This document shows positions 16,656 to 25,451 of a stretch of 64,000 nt of DNA, one piece after another (within the stretch, counting starts at the first letter, position 1; each line of letters starts with the position of its first letter). Made by a program: the position numbers and the translations under genes. The notes under the pieces were generated by a model. The model worked only from the letters and a program-made list of their open reading frames with translations. It was not told where the DNA came from and made no database searches. Origin of the DNA: Myxococcus xanthus (GTDB taxonomy: Bacteria; Myxococcota; Myxococcia; Myxococcales; Myxococcaceae); the NCBI RefSeq assembly GCF_013116825.1, contig NZ_JABFNS010000005.1, positions 78,139 to 142,138 on the forward strand, read 5' to 3'.

Positions 16656-18473
16656 TCAGCCCCCGAATGGCCACTGGTCATCAGGAAACACTCTACCCAC
16701 CACGTCGGCCACCCCGAAGCTCGCGGCATCTTCAAACGCCTCCGTGCCGCCCAGCCCATTCATGCTCAACGCCGTGGGGCACAGCGCATACGTCTGCGCA
16801 TGGGACGCCCCCATCAACAGCTTCAGCAGGTTCACCCGCTGCTTGGGCGCGCCGTAGGTCATGATTTCGAACCGCTCCGCCGCCGGCACCTTCGCCAGCG
16901 ACAGCGCGTGGCGGCAGGCCTCCTCGAAACCCCCGACCTGATCCACCAGCCCCACGGCCTTCCCGCGCACGCCCGAATACACGCGGCCCTCCGCCAACTG
17001 GTGGATCTCCTCCTTCGTCCGCCCCCGCCCCTTCGCGACGATGTCGAGGAAGGCCTGGTACATCTCCTCCACCTCGGCCTCCAGCGTGGCCTGCTCCTGC
17101 GGCGTGAAGCCACGCGAGAACGAGAGCATGGCCGCGTTCTGCCCCCGGACCAGCACCGTCTTGTGCACCCCGAGCTTCTCCATCAGCCCGGACATGTCGA
17201 ACTTGCCCGCGAAGACACCAATCGAGCCCACCATGGCGTGCGGCGCGGACCAGATCTCCTTCGCACCCACCGCCACCATGTACCCCGCGCTGGCGCACAC
17301 CCGGTCCATGTACGCGATGACGGGTTTCTTCCGCGCCACGCGTTGCACGGCCTCCAGCATCTGCTCCGACGCCAGCGGCGTCCCGCCCGGGCTGCTGATG
17401 TAGACGACCACCGCCTTCGACCGTCTGTCCCGCCCCGCCGCGCGCAGCGCCTTCACCACCGTCTCCGCGGTCGCCATCCTCCCGCTGGCCCCCTTGCCCG
17501 GGATGATGATTCCAGACACGGGCACCACCGCGACGCGCGGGTTCCGCCGCAGTCGCTTCCAACGGACCGGCGGGAACGGAACCGTGGAGAGATAGGTCTC
17601 CATCGGCTCCAGCTCCGTCTCCTCCTCCCCGTCCCCCGGCTTCGCCAGCCCGAGGTGCGCGGGCAGGTTCGCCTCGCTCACCAGCGCGTCCACCAGCCCC
17701 GCGTCCAGCGCCCGGCGGGCACTGAAGGGCCCCTGGTCGATCAGCCCCCGGACCTCCTCCGGCGTCTTGCGCCGCCCCCGAGCCACCACGTCCACCAGGT
17801 CCGCGTAGCGCTCATCCAGGAACGACTCCACCGTCCGCGTCTGGATGTCCGACACGACGGGTTTGGTGAAGAGCTCCGGCGCCGTCTTGTAGTCCCCACG
17901 CCGGATGAACTGCGGCCGGATGCCCGCGCGCGACAGGCCTGTGCCCAGGGCGGTGGCCTCGGCGGCGTAGCCCACCAGCTCCACGCGGCCCATGGGGGGC
18001 AGGAGCACCTCGTCCGCCGAGCACAGGAGGGCATATCCCTCGTTGTCCACGTGGACCGCCCAGCCCACCACCCGCTTCCCCTGGGCTCGGAAGGCCCTCA
18101 ACACCGCCACCAGCGCATCCCGCTTCGCCGCGGGCACGGTCAGGTCCTCCACCTCCAGGAGGATGCCCTTCACCCGGCCGTCCTTCGCCAGGAGCTCCAA
18201 CGATTCGCGGAGGCGCTCCACGGACGTGACATCCGACGGCTCGGGGCGGCTTCCCCCCAGTTGCAACCGGCGGCGGCGCTGCTCGCGGTACGGCGGATTC
18301 CCCGTCAGCCGGAAGCGGACGTAGGCGGGCCGATGGCCGGCGGCCATCATCCGGAAGGGCGCGCCCAGCAGGGAGACCAGAAGGAGGTACAGGTTGGCGA
18401 GGACGATGAAGGGCAGGCGCAGCATGGCGTCCGGAATGGAAATGTGGGTCCCCGGCCCGTAATGGACGCTCAC
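16656..18473 (-). CDS. sppA: Signal peptide peptidase SppA, 67K type
   Basis: 605 residues, the length of long-form (67K) SppA with duplicated peptidase S49 domains. A hydrophobic membrane anchor lies at about residues 19-40. The catalytic Lys is expected in the N-terminal repeat (GDYKTAPELF) and the nucleophile Ser in the C-terminal repeat (CASAGYM, followed by VGSIGV). SppA is an inner-membrane serine protease that degrades cleaved signal peptides. The chosen start is the longest; an ATG 48 nt downstream (MLRLPF) would begin right at the membrane segment and is possible. It is divergent from the small gene at 18531. Confidence 0.92.
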   Translation of the reverse strand: MSVHYGPGTHISIPDAMLRLPFIVLANLYLLLVSLLGAPFRMMAAGHRPAYVRFRLTGNPPYREQRRRRLQLGGSRPEPSDVTSVERLRESLELLAKDGRVKGILLEVEDLTVPAAKRDALVAVLRAFRAQGKRVVGWAVHVDNEGYALLCSADEVLLPPMGRVELVGYAAEATALGTGLSRAGIRPQFIRRGDYKTAPELFTKPVVSDIQTRTVESFLDERYADLVDVVARGRRKTPEEVRGLIDQGPFSARRALDAGLVDALVSEANLPAHLGLAKPGDGEEETELEPMETYLSTVPFPPVRWKRLRRNPRVAVVPVSGIIIPGKGASGRMATAETVVKALRAAGRDRRSKAVVVYISSPGGTPLASEQMLEAVQRVARKKPVIAYMDRVCASAGYMVAVGAKEIWSAPHAMVGSIGVFAGKFDMSGLMEKLGVHKTVLVRGQNAAMLSFSRGFTPQEQATLEAEVEEMYQAFLDIVAKGRGRTKEEIHQLAEGRVYSGVRGKAVGLVDQVGGFEEACRHALSLAKVPAAERFEIMTYGAPKQRVNLLKLLMGASHAQTYALCPTALSMNGLGGTEAFEDAASFGVADVVGRVFPDDQWPFGG

Positions 18474-18530
18474 TCCGCGTGCAAGCCCTGTTCAGTCCAT
18501 CCGTTGGGTCGTGATAGCCTCCCCCGCCAT

Positions 18531-18875
18531 ATGCGATACCTCGTTCCCCGGATGTTCCTCGTCCTCGCGCTCAGCTCGGGTGGTGCCGCGCTGGCCCAGC
18601 CTCGCAAGCAGGTCCAGGATTTCCAGGCCCCCCGCGAGATGACCGCCGAGGAGCGTGAGGCCGCCAAGCAGCGCGCCATGGGCAACAACCTCAACTCCTA
18701 CGGCAAGGACGTCCAGCTCAAGCAGAAGCCGATTCCGTGGATGGCCATCGGCCTCGCGGGGCTCGTGTTCATGGTCGCCGTGCCATTCGGCATCCGCGCC
18801 TACCGGAACACGTCCAAGGACATTGACGGGCAGAACACCTTCGGCGCCAACCGCGGCGACGACGAAGTGGCCTGA
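18531..18875 (+). CDS. Small membrane protein of unknown function with signal peptide
   Basis: 114 residues. The N-terminus is a signal peptide (hydrophobic 8-20, cleavage near ALA-Q). A hydrophilic stretch rich in Glu and Gln follows, then one transmembrane segment at about 69-88 and a polar tail ending GDDEVA. I do not recognise the family. ATG 18531 is the natural start, because it opens the signal sequence and lies 57 nt from the divergent sppA start. GC-rich codon use matches the neighbours. It converges on rtcA across a 7-bp-arm hairpin. Confidence 0.7.
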   Translation: MRYLVPRMFLVLALSSGGAALAQPRKQVQDFQAPREMTAEEREAAKQRAMGNNLNSYGKDVQLKQKPIPWMAIGLAGLVFMVAVPFGIRAYRNTSKDIDGQNTFGANRGDDEVA

Positions 18876-18889
18876 GCCGGTTCCGGCTC
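18874..18889. terminator. Hairpin between convergent genes (GAGCCGG-TT-CCGGCTC)
   Basis: Perfect 7-bp arms with a 2-nt centre, overlapping the stop codon of the small gene and ending 6 nt before the rtcA stop. Its position between two convergent genes suggests a two-way terminator, but no T-tract follows. Confidence 0.4.
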
Positions 18890-18894
18890 GGACT

Positions 18895-19977
18895 TCACGC
18901 GGGCCGGACCTCCACCGAACCTCCCGCATCCACCGTGACGCGCACGGGCAGGAAGCGCTCCACGACCCGGGCGTGGGTGGTGAGGTGGTCGGTGATTCGC
19001 GCCGCCGTGAAGCGCGTGGTGCCCGGTGCCGCCGGCCCCAGGCGCCCGGCGGCCAGCAGCGCGGCGGGCAGGAGAATCTGATCGGCGAGGTGCTCGTCGA
19101 GCGCCCCACCCGTCTCCATGAACCGCGCCAGGGCCTCGCCTCCCTCGCGGCCCACCTCCTCGGCGGGACGGCCCCGCTCTCCCAGCGCGGTGAAGCCCGC
19201 GATGGTGTGCTCGAACTGGGCCAGGACGAAAGTGACGGTCCCCACCGAGCGCGTCACCGCCAGCGGGCGGTTGTCCGCCTCCGCCAGGATGCCGCGCTCA
19301 CGCAGCGCCCCCACGGCGGCCCGCGACTGACGCTCGGCGATGGTGAACGGCAGCCCGCCGGTGAAGGACGACACGCGGACCTCGCGCAACATGCCTCGCG
19401 CGGGCAGCTCCACCAGCCGGGGCGGCTCCTGCGGCGGCCCCACCTCCGCGACAATCTCCCCCGCGCCCTCCGGGTAGAAGCCGGCGTGCACCAGGGACAG
19501 CAACACCGGCAGGCCATACGCATGTGCCACCGGCTGCCAGACGGTGGCCACGTAGTGGAAGCTGGGGCTGTGCGGCAGGTGCGTGCCGCCTCGCAGGGTC
19601 AGCCGTCCTCCGCCGGCCAGGGCCAGCGGATAGACGAGGCACTGGAAGAGCAACGGTGTGCTGCCCGCGGTACCCACCTCCAGCAGGTAGTCGCCGGCGC
19701 GCACCGGGGCCGGGGTGAAGGAGAGCTCGGAGGCGCCGACAGTGGCGCCCTCGGACGAAGCGGCACCGCCGCACAGGGCCTCGGCGCCGCGCACGCAGGC
19801 CAGGTGTTGGGGGCGCAGACCGGGCGGATCACGTCGCTCGCGCAGGCGCGTGATGTGGAACGGGCGGCCGGTGATGAGCGACAGCGACAGCGCGGAGCGG
19901 AGAATCTGGCCGCCCCCTTCGCCTTCACTCCCATCCAGCCGCACCAGCCCGGTGTCGGGCCCCTGGGTGCCGGTCAT
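18895..19977 (-). CDS. rtcA: RNA 3'-terminal phosphate cyclase
   Basis: 360 residues, close to the usual 340. It starts with the family's LDGSEGEGGGQILR signature and ends with the catalytic-His region GALDEHLADQILL, where the His is adenylylated (family knowledge). RtcA converts RNA 3'-phosphate to a 2',3'-cyclic phosphate in an ATP-dependent reaction and acts in RNA repair. GGGAGGGAC precedes ATG 19977. Unlike the E. coli operon, no RtcB ligase or RtcR regulator gene is next to it within the window. Confidence 0.93.
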   Translation of the reverse strand: MTGTQGPDTGLVRLDGSEGEGGGQILRSALSLSLITGRPFHITRLRERRDPPGLRPQHLACVRGAEALCGGAASSEGATVGASELSFTPAPVRAGDYLLEVGTAGSTPLLFQCLVYPLALAGGGRLTLRGGTHLPHSPSFHYVATVWQPVAHAYGLPVLLSLVHAGFYPEGAGEIVAEVGPPQEPPRLVELPARGMLREVRVSSFTGGLPFTIAERQSRAAVGALRERGILAEADNRPLAVTRSVGTVTFVLAQFEHTIAGFTALGERGRPAEEVGREGGEALARFMETGGALDEHLADQILLPAALLAAGRLGPAAPGTTRFTAARITDHLTTHARVVERFLPVRVTVDAGGSVEVRPA

Positions 19978-20130
19978 GTCCCTCCCGTTTCAGGTGCCAC
20001 CGCGTGAATGAAGCCCCAGGGTAACAGGAACGCAAGGCTGGCACCGCCACGAGAACACCCTTCCCTTCGCCGCTGCACAGAAGCAGCCCTGATGGCGGCG
20101 AACGGAGGGTTCCGCGTGGGGGCCCTCACG

Positions 20131-22068
20131 CTACTCATCCAACGAGGGCAGCACGCCCACCTTGATGAAGCTGGGGTTCGCCGTGGAGTGGTAGACGCGG
20201 TGGAAGGCGCGCGTGAAGTGCTCCTCCTTCGCCTCGAAGATGTTGGGCACGTAGGTCTGCGGGTTGCGGTCGATGAACGGGAACCAGCTCGACTGGACCT
20301 GGATCATCACGCGGTGCCCACGCTGGAAGGTGTGGAACACGTCGTTGATGACGAAGCGCACCTTCGTCACCTCGTTGGGCTTGAAGGGCTTGGGCTCGCT
20401 GTAGCTGTCGCGGAACCGGCCTCGGAAGGGCTCGCCGCGCACCAGCGTCTGCTGATGGCCCCGGTTCTTCCTCCCCTGCTCTTCATCGCCCTTGCGCCAC
20501 CCGCGCACCTTGCCCGGGTTGACGTCCACCAGCTTGACCACCCAGTCCGCGTCGGTGCCCGTCGTGGAAACCCACAACTCCGCCTCCAGCGGTCCCGCCA
20601 ACGTGAGGTCGCGCTCCAGCGGCTCCGTTTCGAACACCAGCACGTCCGGCCGGCGCGCGGCGAAGCGCTGGTCCTCCGTCATGTAGTCCTTGCTCCAGCC
20701 CGTCATCATCTCCTGCGTGTACGGCACGGGCTTGGCTGGGTCGCTCACGTACTCGGCGAAGGACGCGCCCGTCGTCTTCGGCGCCGTCGTGGCCAGGCCA
20801 CCCTTGGGCTGGAAGTACAGCCGCGTCTCGCGCAGCCCCTTGGGCGGCCACGCGTCGAAGCGGCGCCAGCGGTTGGCGCCCGTCTCGAACACCATGGCCT
20901 CCGGCACGTCCGGCTTCGCGCCGCCCTTGAGGTGGTGCTTGAAGAAGTCCAGCGCCAGCGTCTGGTAGGCCTCGCTGGTGGCGAAGCCGAAGTCCGCGTC
21001 GCCCAGGGACTCGCCACCGCCGCGCTGCCAGCCGCCGTGCGGCCACGGGCCCATGATGAGGCTGTTGGAGATGCCGGGGTTCTGCTTCTCGATGGCGGCG
21101 TAGGTCCGCAGGGGGCCGTAGAGGTCCTCGGTGTCGTACCAGCCGCCCACCGTGAGCACCGCCGCCTTGATGTTCTTCAGGTGCGGGAGCAGGTTCCGCG
21201 CCTGCCAGAAGCTGTCGTAGTTGGGGTGCGCGGTGACGTCCTTCCAGAAGGCGACGTCCCCCTTGAGGTGCTTCGCGTCCGCGTTGCCCAGGGGGCCCAG
21301 GTCCAGGAAGAACTGGTAGCCGTCCGGCGTGCCGTGCTCGAAGCGCTGCCACTCCTCGTTGTCCGTGGGATGGGGCCGGGGCTTGCCGAACGTGGAGAGG
21401 AAGTTGAACGCCAGCGCCAGGTTGAAGGCACCGTGGCGGTGCATGTCATCCCAGAACCAGTCGGCGATGGGGGCCTGCGGCGACACCGCCTTGAGCGCCG
21501 GGTGCGAATCAATGGCGCCCGCCGACGCGTAGAAGCCGGGGTACGAAATCCCCCACTGGCCCACGCGGCCGTTGTTGTTCGCCACGCGCTTCACCAGCCA
21601 CTCGATGGTGTCGTACGTGTCGGTGCTCTCGTCGAAGTCCTTGGGCCCGGCCTTCTTCGGCTTGTGGGGGCGGACGTTGACGAACTCGCCTTCGGACATG
21701 TTGCGGCCGCGCACGTCCTGGAAGGCGAAGATGAAGCCGTCCTTCTCGAACGCCTCGGTGGGGGCCAGCGCGGGGGGATACCGGTCCACGCCATAGGGCG
21801 CGACGCTGTACGGCGTGCGCACCAGGATGATGGGATACCGCTTCCCCGGTGCCGCGTCCGCGGGGACGTAGACGGAGGTGAACAGGCGCGTCCCGTCCCG
21901 CATGGGGATGCGGTACTCGAACTTGGTGTACTGCGAGCGGACGCGTTCGGTTCGCTCGGGAGAGATGCTGTAGGGGCGCTTCGGGGCCGGCGGGGTGGAC
22001 TGCGCCTGCGCCGGGCCTGCGACGGTGGCCAACAGGACAGCCGCGAGGCATCGGGTCACGGGATGCAT
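20131..22068 (-). CDS. Secreted CocE/NonD family (X-Pro dipeptidyl-peptidase S15-like) hydrolase
   Basis: 645 residues from ATG 22068, chosen for its AGGAG site and clear signal peptide (cleavage at AQA-Q, about 20). Upstream in-frame codons read as non-coding. An alpha/beta-hydrolase core carries the nucleophile elbow GISYPG, an acidic residue in GGWYDTED, and His in GPWPHGG. A C-terminal PepX_C jelly-roll follows, with the GHRVMIQVQSSWFPFIDRN block. Family members cleave esters, acyl-peptide bonds or cocaine-like substrates; the substrate here cannot be told. It lies 70 nt downstream of the sigma-54 regulator gene on the same strand and might be read through from that operon. Confidence 0.88.
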   Translation of the reverse strand: MHPVTRCLAAVLLATVAGPAQAQSTPPAPKRPYSISPERTERVRSQYTKFEYRIPMRDGTRLFTSVYVPADAAPGKRYPIILVRTPYSVAPYGVDRYPPALAPTEAFEKDGFIFAFQDVRGRNMSEGEFVNVRPHKPKKAGPKDFDESTDTYDTIEWLVKRVANNNGRVGQWGISYPGFYASAGAIDSHPALKAVSPQAPIADWFWDDMHRHGAFNLALAFNFLSTFGKPRPHPTDNEEWQRFEHGTPDGYQFFLDLGPLGNADAKHLKGDVAFWKDVTAHPNYDSFWQARNLLPHLKNIKAAVLTVGGWYDTEDLYGPLRTYAAIEKQNPGISNSLIMGPWPHGGWQRGGGESLGDADFGFATSEAYQTLALDFFKHHLKGGAKPDVPEAMVFETGANRWRRFDAWPPKGLRETRLYFQPKGGLATTAPKTTGASFAEYVSDPAKPVPYTQEMMTGWSKDYMTEDQRFAARRPDVLVFETEPLERDLTLAGPLEAELWVSTTGTDADWVVKLVDVNPGKVRGWRKGDEEQGRKNRGHQQTLVRGEPFRGRFRDSYSEPKPFKPNEVTKVRFVINDVFHTFQRGHRVMIQVQSSWFPFIDRNPQTYVPNIFEAKEEHFTRAFHRVYHSTANPSFIKVGVLPSLDE

Positions 22069-22138
22069 GCACGCTCCTGGAACGATGACGCTGGAAGGCC
22101 GGCCCGCAACACCGCGAGCGGCCCGCTTGTTCCCGGAA

Positions 22139-23572
22139 TCAGCTCCGCTCTTCCCCGCCGTCGTCCAGCCCGTACTTGCGCAGCTTGTCATGCAGGGTGG
22201 CCCGGCCAATGCCCAGCCGCCGCGCCGCTTCACTGCGGTTTCGGCCCGCCATGCGCAGCGCGTCCAGGACCAGGCCGCGCTCGTACGCCTCCACGCGCTC
22301 CTTGAGCCCCGCGCCGGGAGCCTCGTCCTGCGGCCCTGGACGGACCGGGTCCGATGGCGCCCCCGGGAATCCACTATCCGCGCCTGCCGGTTCGGCGGAG
22401 GGCAACTGGCCCAGGTCCAGCCGCCCCTCGCTGGACAGCGCGACCAGGCTCTCCAGCGTGTTCTCCAGCTCGCGCACGTTACCCGGCCACGGCAAGGCGC
22501 GGAGCTGCTCGAAGAAGCCGTCGGGGATTTTCAGCGGGCCGGTGTGGAACCGGTCGATGAAGCGGTCCAGGAACACCCGCGCCAGCACGGGGATGTCCTC
22601 GGGGCGCTCGCGCAGCGGCGGCACCCGGAGCTGGACGACGTTGAGCCGGTAGTAGAGGTCCTCGCGGAACGCGCCCTCCAGGGCCAGGCGGCGTAGGTCC
22701 CTGTGGGTGGCGGCGATGATGCGCACGTCCACCGTCACCGGCCGGTCCTCCCCCACCGGGCGCACCTCGCCCTCCTGAATCACGCGAAGGAGCCGGGCCT
22801 GGAGCGTGGGCGCCAGTTCGCCCACCTCGTCCAGCAGTAGCGTGCCGCCATCCGCCTCACGGAAGAGTCCGGGCCGCGCGCGGTGGGCCCCAGTGAAGGC
22901 GCCCCGAGCGTGGCCGAACAGCTCGGCCTCCGCCAGCTCCTCGGTGAGTGCCGCGCAGTTGAAGCGCAGGAAGGGCCGGTTCGCGCGCGGCGAGGCTCGG
23001 ACGAGCGCGTCCGCCACCCGCTCCTTCCCCGTGCCGCTCTCCCCGGTGATGAGCACCGTCACGTCCCGGGAGCCCGCCAGTTGCACGAGCTGCGCGAGCC
23101 GGACCATGGGCTCCGAGACGAACACCAGCGAGCGGGACAGGTTCAGCTCACCCGAAAGCCGCGCGTTCTCCTCGCGGAGCCGCACCGACTCCAGCGCGCG
23201 AGAGACGACCGCCAGCAGCTCATCCACCTCGAAGGGCTTGCGGAAGTAGTCGTAGGCTCCCGCCTTCATGGCCTCCACCGCGAAGCGCTCGGAACCATGC
23301 GCGGTGATGACGATGACGCGAGGCGATCGGGGGACCGTGCTCAGCCGGCGAACCAGCGCCATGCCGTCCATCCGAGGCATGCGCAGGTCGGAGATGACCA
23401 GCTCGTAGGGCCGCGCCGACAGCTTCTCCAGCGCATCCTCGCCATCCACGGCTTCATCCACCTCGACGCCGGAGAGGCTCTTGAGCATCTCCCTCAGCGT
23501 GAAGCGAACGCCCGCGTCGTCATCCACCACCAGGACGCGCGTGGTGCCGCCCTCCCTGGCCTCATCCCACAT
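22139..23572 (-). CDS. NtrC-family sigma-54-dependent response regulator
   Basis: 477 residues. Receiver domain 12-125 with acidic pocket DDD and phospho-acceptor Asp62 ([10 protein letters not shown]), plus the conserved Thr and Lys (RKPF). AAA+ domain about 147-375 with Walker A GESGTGKE (177-184), sigma-54 contact loop GAFTGA (224-229) and Walker B LLLDEVGE (245-252). A FIS-type helix-turn-helix at about 445-472 ([19 protein letters not shown]). It activates sigma-54 promoters after phosphorylation, presumably by the kinase encoded just upstream; the two genes overlap by 11 nt. A -24/-12 promoter and repeated palindromes upstream of the operon suggest autoregulation. Confidence 0.95.
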   Translation of the reverse strand: MWDEAREGGTTRVLVVDDDAGVRFTLREMLKSLSGVEVDEAVDGEDALEKLSARPYELVISDLRMPRMDGMALVRRLSTVPRSPRVIVITAHGSERFAVEAMKAGAYDYFRKPFEVDELLAVVSRALESVRLREENARLSGELNLSRSLVFVSEPMVRLAQLVQLAGSRDVTVLITGESGTGKERVADALVRASPRANRPFLRFNCAALTEELAEAELFGHARGAFTGAHRARPGLFREADGGTLLLDEVGELAPTLQARLLRVIQEGEVRPVGEDRPVTVDVRIIAATHRDLRRLALEGAFREDLYYRLNVVQLRVPPLRERPEDIPVLARVFLDRFIDRFHTGPLKIPDGFFEQLRALPWPGNVRELENTLESLVALSSEGRLDLGQLPSAEPAGADSGFPGAPSDPVRPGPQDEAPGAGLKERVEAYERGLVLDALRMAGRNRSEAARRLGIGRATLHDKLRKYGLDDGGEERS

Positions 23573-24899
23573 TCGCGACTCCGTGCTGTGGCCGCAGGAT
23601 CTCCGCTGGCAGCTCTCGCGGAAGCGTCAACGCCGCCTCGCATCCGCCTCCTACCGCATTCGCCAGCGTGACGTCTCCGCCGTGCTGTCTCGCCAGCGCG
23701 CGCGCCACCGTCAGGCCCAACCCGGAGCCCCTGGCCTTGGTCGTCACGCCCGCGTCGAACACTCGGGCCTCGAGCTCGGAGGCCAGTCCAGGCCCTGAGT
23801 CGCGTACGGAGACGCGGGCCTCGCCCACGGACAGCGCGCGGACCTCCACGGTGACACGTCCGCCCGCGGGGCAGGCCTCGATGGCGTTGTGCAGCAGGTT
23901 CATCAACACCTGCTTCACCTTGCGCGAGTCACACACCGCCTCCACGCCCTCCGAGCCCTTGCGCTCCAGCCGCACGCGGTGGCTCGCCGCCAGCCCTTCG
24001 TGCAGCACCAGGGCTTCGTCGCACAACGCGCCCAGGTCCACGGGGCTCACCGTCAAGGGCACCAGCGGCCGGGTGAAGTTGAGGAACTCCTCCAGGATGC
24101 CCTGCATCCGCACCACCTCGCCCGACAGCACCTGCAGGCGTTCGGCGGGCTGGGCGCGACCTGCTTCACGCGCCATGAGCTGGGTGAGGCCCTTCACCGT
24201 GGCCAGCGGGTTCTTCAGCTCGTGGGCAATCTCTCCGGACATGGCCTCCAGGGCTCCCGCATACGAGCGATGCGTGGCCAGCAGCTCGTCCCGGCTGGCG
24301 AGCGCTTCGCTCAGCATGTTGTCGAAGGTCGCCCGGATGGCGCCGCCCGCGGCGCTGCACACGCAGAGCATGATGGCGGTGACGAGCGCGCCCGCGACGA
24401 GCAGGACGGGCGACGGCGCGCCGAGGAACCACAGGGGCAGCCCCTGAACCAGCCCGGAAATCTGGACGAAGGAGACGGCCGTCAACGTGGACAGCTGCGC
24501 CATCAACAGCCGCGAGCGATCCCGGGGCGCCGCCGCGAGGCTCGACAAGAAGCCCAGGGGCAGCGCGGCGGGCAGCACGGGGCTGGCGATGCCGCCTGTC
24601 CCCACGATGATGCTCGTCAGGATGATCTGCCCCATCCACAGATTGAGCGGCACGCTGCGCGCGTCCACGCCGTCGCGCTGAAAGCGGCGGAACTCATGGA
24701 AGAAGTAGGTGAAGGCGGCCACCCCCACCACGCACATGAACACGCATCGCCAGGGCGCGCCGTCGATGACGGCGACACACACGGCGGACAGCAGCAGCAA
24801 CAGCGATAGGAACAGGCGGACACGAACGAGCCGGCCGAACAGGCGCCCGAAGTGCTTGAGCTGGATGTCCTCGAAGTAGCGCTGGGTCCGCGAGTCCAT
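23562..24899 (-). CDS. Membrane sensor histidine kinase
   Basis: 445 residues from ATG 24899, preceded by GGGAGAGG; a GTG 18 nt upstream is possible but has poor spacing. About six transmembrane segments span residues 25-190 and leave little periplasmic domain, so the signal may be sensed in the membrane. HisKA contains the phospho-acceptor His in EIAHELKNPLATVKG (about 229), followed by the N box (LLHNAIEACP), G1 (DSGPGL) and G2 (GSGLGL) of the ATPase. It overlaps the start of the NtrC-type regulator gene by 11 nt, so the two form a cognate pair. Signal unknown. Confidence 0.93.
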   Translation of the reverse strand: MDSRTQRYFEDIQLKHFGRLFGRLVRVRLFLSLLLLLSAVCVAVIDGAPWRCVFMCVVGVAAFTYFFHEFRRFQRDGVDARSVPLNLWMGQIILTSIIVGTGGIASPVLPAALPLGFLSSLAAAPRDRSRLLMAQLSTLTAVSFVQISGLVQGLPLWFLGAPSPVLLVAGALVTAIMLCVCSAAGGAIRATFDNMLSEALASRDELLATHRSYAGALEAMSGEIAHELKNPLATVKGLTQLMAREAGRAQPAERLQVLSGEVVRMQGILEEFLNFTRPLVPLTVSPVDLGALCDEALVLHEGLAASHRVRLERKGSEGVEAVCDSRKVKQVLMNLLHNAIEACPAGGRVTVEVRALSVGEARVSVRDSGPGLASELEARVFDAGVTTKARGSGLGLTVARALARQHGGDVTLANAVGGGCEAALTLPRELPAEILRPQHGVANVG

Positions 24900-24927
24900 G
24901 GGGCCTCTCCCGCTCACGCCTCCCCGC

Positions 24928-25131
24928 TCATCGTATGTCAGCCGCGCCCCCCTCGATGACCGTCAACTGGGGCGCCGCCTTTCGCTCCGGGGCGCGGGCC
25001 CCGGACACGCTCTTCCCTCCCGTCGCCGTGCGCTCGGTGGAGGACGTGCGGGGTTGGCTGGCCTGGGACGCGGCGCGGCGCGGCGCGGGCCGCAGTGGCA
25101 AGCCGAAGTACAGGTACATGTCGAGCAACAT
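24928..25131 (-). CDS. Small protein of unknown function, first gene of the kinase/regulator operon
   Basis: 67 residues from ATG 25131, preceded by AAGGGGAA at good distance. The first dozen residues are hydrophobic/aromatic (MLLDMYLYFGLPL), followed by a basic, Ser/Thr/Ala-rich and probably disordered stretch ending with an acidic tail. No family recognised. Third positions are strongly GC as in real genes here. It lies 28 nt before the kinase and about 40 nt after a predicted sigma-54 start site, so it should be the first gene of that transcript. A plus-strand frame overlaps it but lacks a comparable context. Confidence 0.55.
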   Translation of the reverse strand: MLLDMYLYFGLPLRPAPRRAASQASQPRTSSTERTATGGKSVSGARAPERKAAPQLTVIEGGAADIR

Positions 25132-25182
25132 GGGTTGACTTCCCCTTGGCGGATGCGTGGACGGTGAAACGCATCCGGCCTG

Positions 25183-25199
25183 GAGCAATGGTGATGCCA
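25183..25199 (-). promoter_or_regulatory. Sigma-54 (-24/-12) promoter for the kinase/regulator operon
   Basis: On the minus strand the sequence reads TGGCATCACCATTGCTC, compared with consensus TGGCACG-N4-TTGCW. The invariant GG and GC are exactly 10 nt apart. Transcription would start near 25173, giving a leader of about 40 nt before the small gene at 25131. The operon encodes a sigma-54 activator, which makes an autoregulated promoter likely. Confidence 0.65.
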
Positions 25200-25342
25200 C
25201 CGGCTGTCCGGCCATTCACCGGGGCGCGCCACTTCGCGAGAAAGCGGCGAAACGCACCGTGCCATGGGCTCCAGGCGCCCTTTCGTGAAAAAGGATGAAG
25301 TTGCGTGAGGCAACCGCGGAGGTGTCGTGCGCGTGAAACCAC

Positions 25343-25426
25343 CGCCGGGGTTCCGGCAGGGTGCCGGATTTCCGGCAGGTCCGCCGCACGGTCCTCCGGC
25401 ACACGGGCGGCGCCGGATATCGGCAT
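25343..25426. promoter_or_regulatory. Cluster of TGCCGGA/TCCGGCA palindromes, probable enhancer (UAS)
   Basis: This lies in the 320-nt gene-free stretch 25132-25451. The best copy is a perfect inverted repeat TGCCGGA-TT-TCCGGCA at 25362-25377. A 13-of-16 match starts 19 nt away at 25343, and partial copies lie at about 25386-25401 and 25411-25425; a further half-site is at about 25433. The cluster is 145-230 nt upstream of the sigma-54 promoter, the usual place for activator binding sites. The rest of the gene-free stretch shows nothing else recognisable. Confidence 0.55.
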
Positions 25427-25451
25427 GGGACTTGCCGGGGCTCGTCCCCGT

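Noticed and set aside
16503..18530. Upstream extension of the small plus-strand gene ending at 18875
   Set aside because: The extension is antisense to sppA; the real start is ATG 18531 with a signal peptide.
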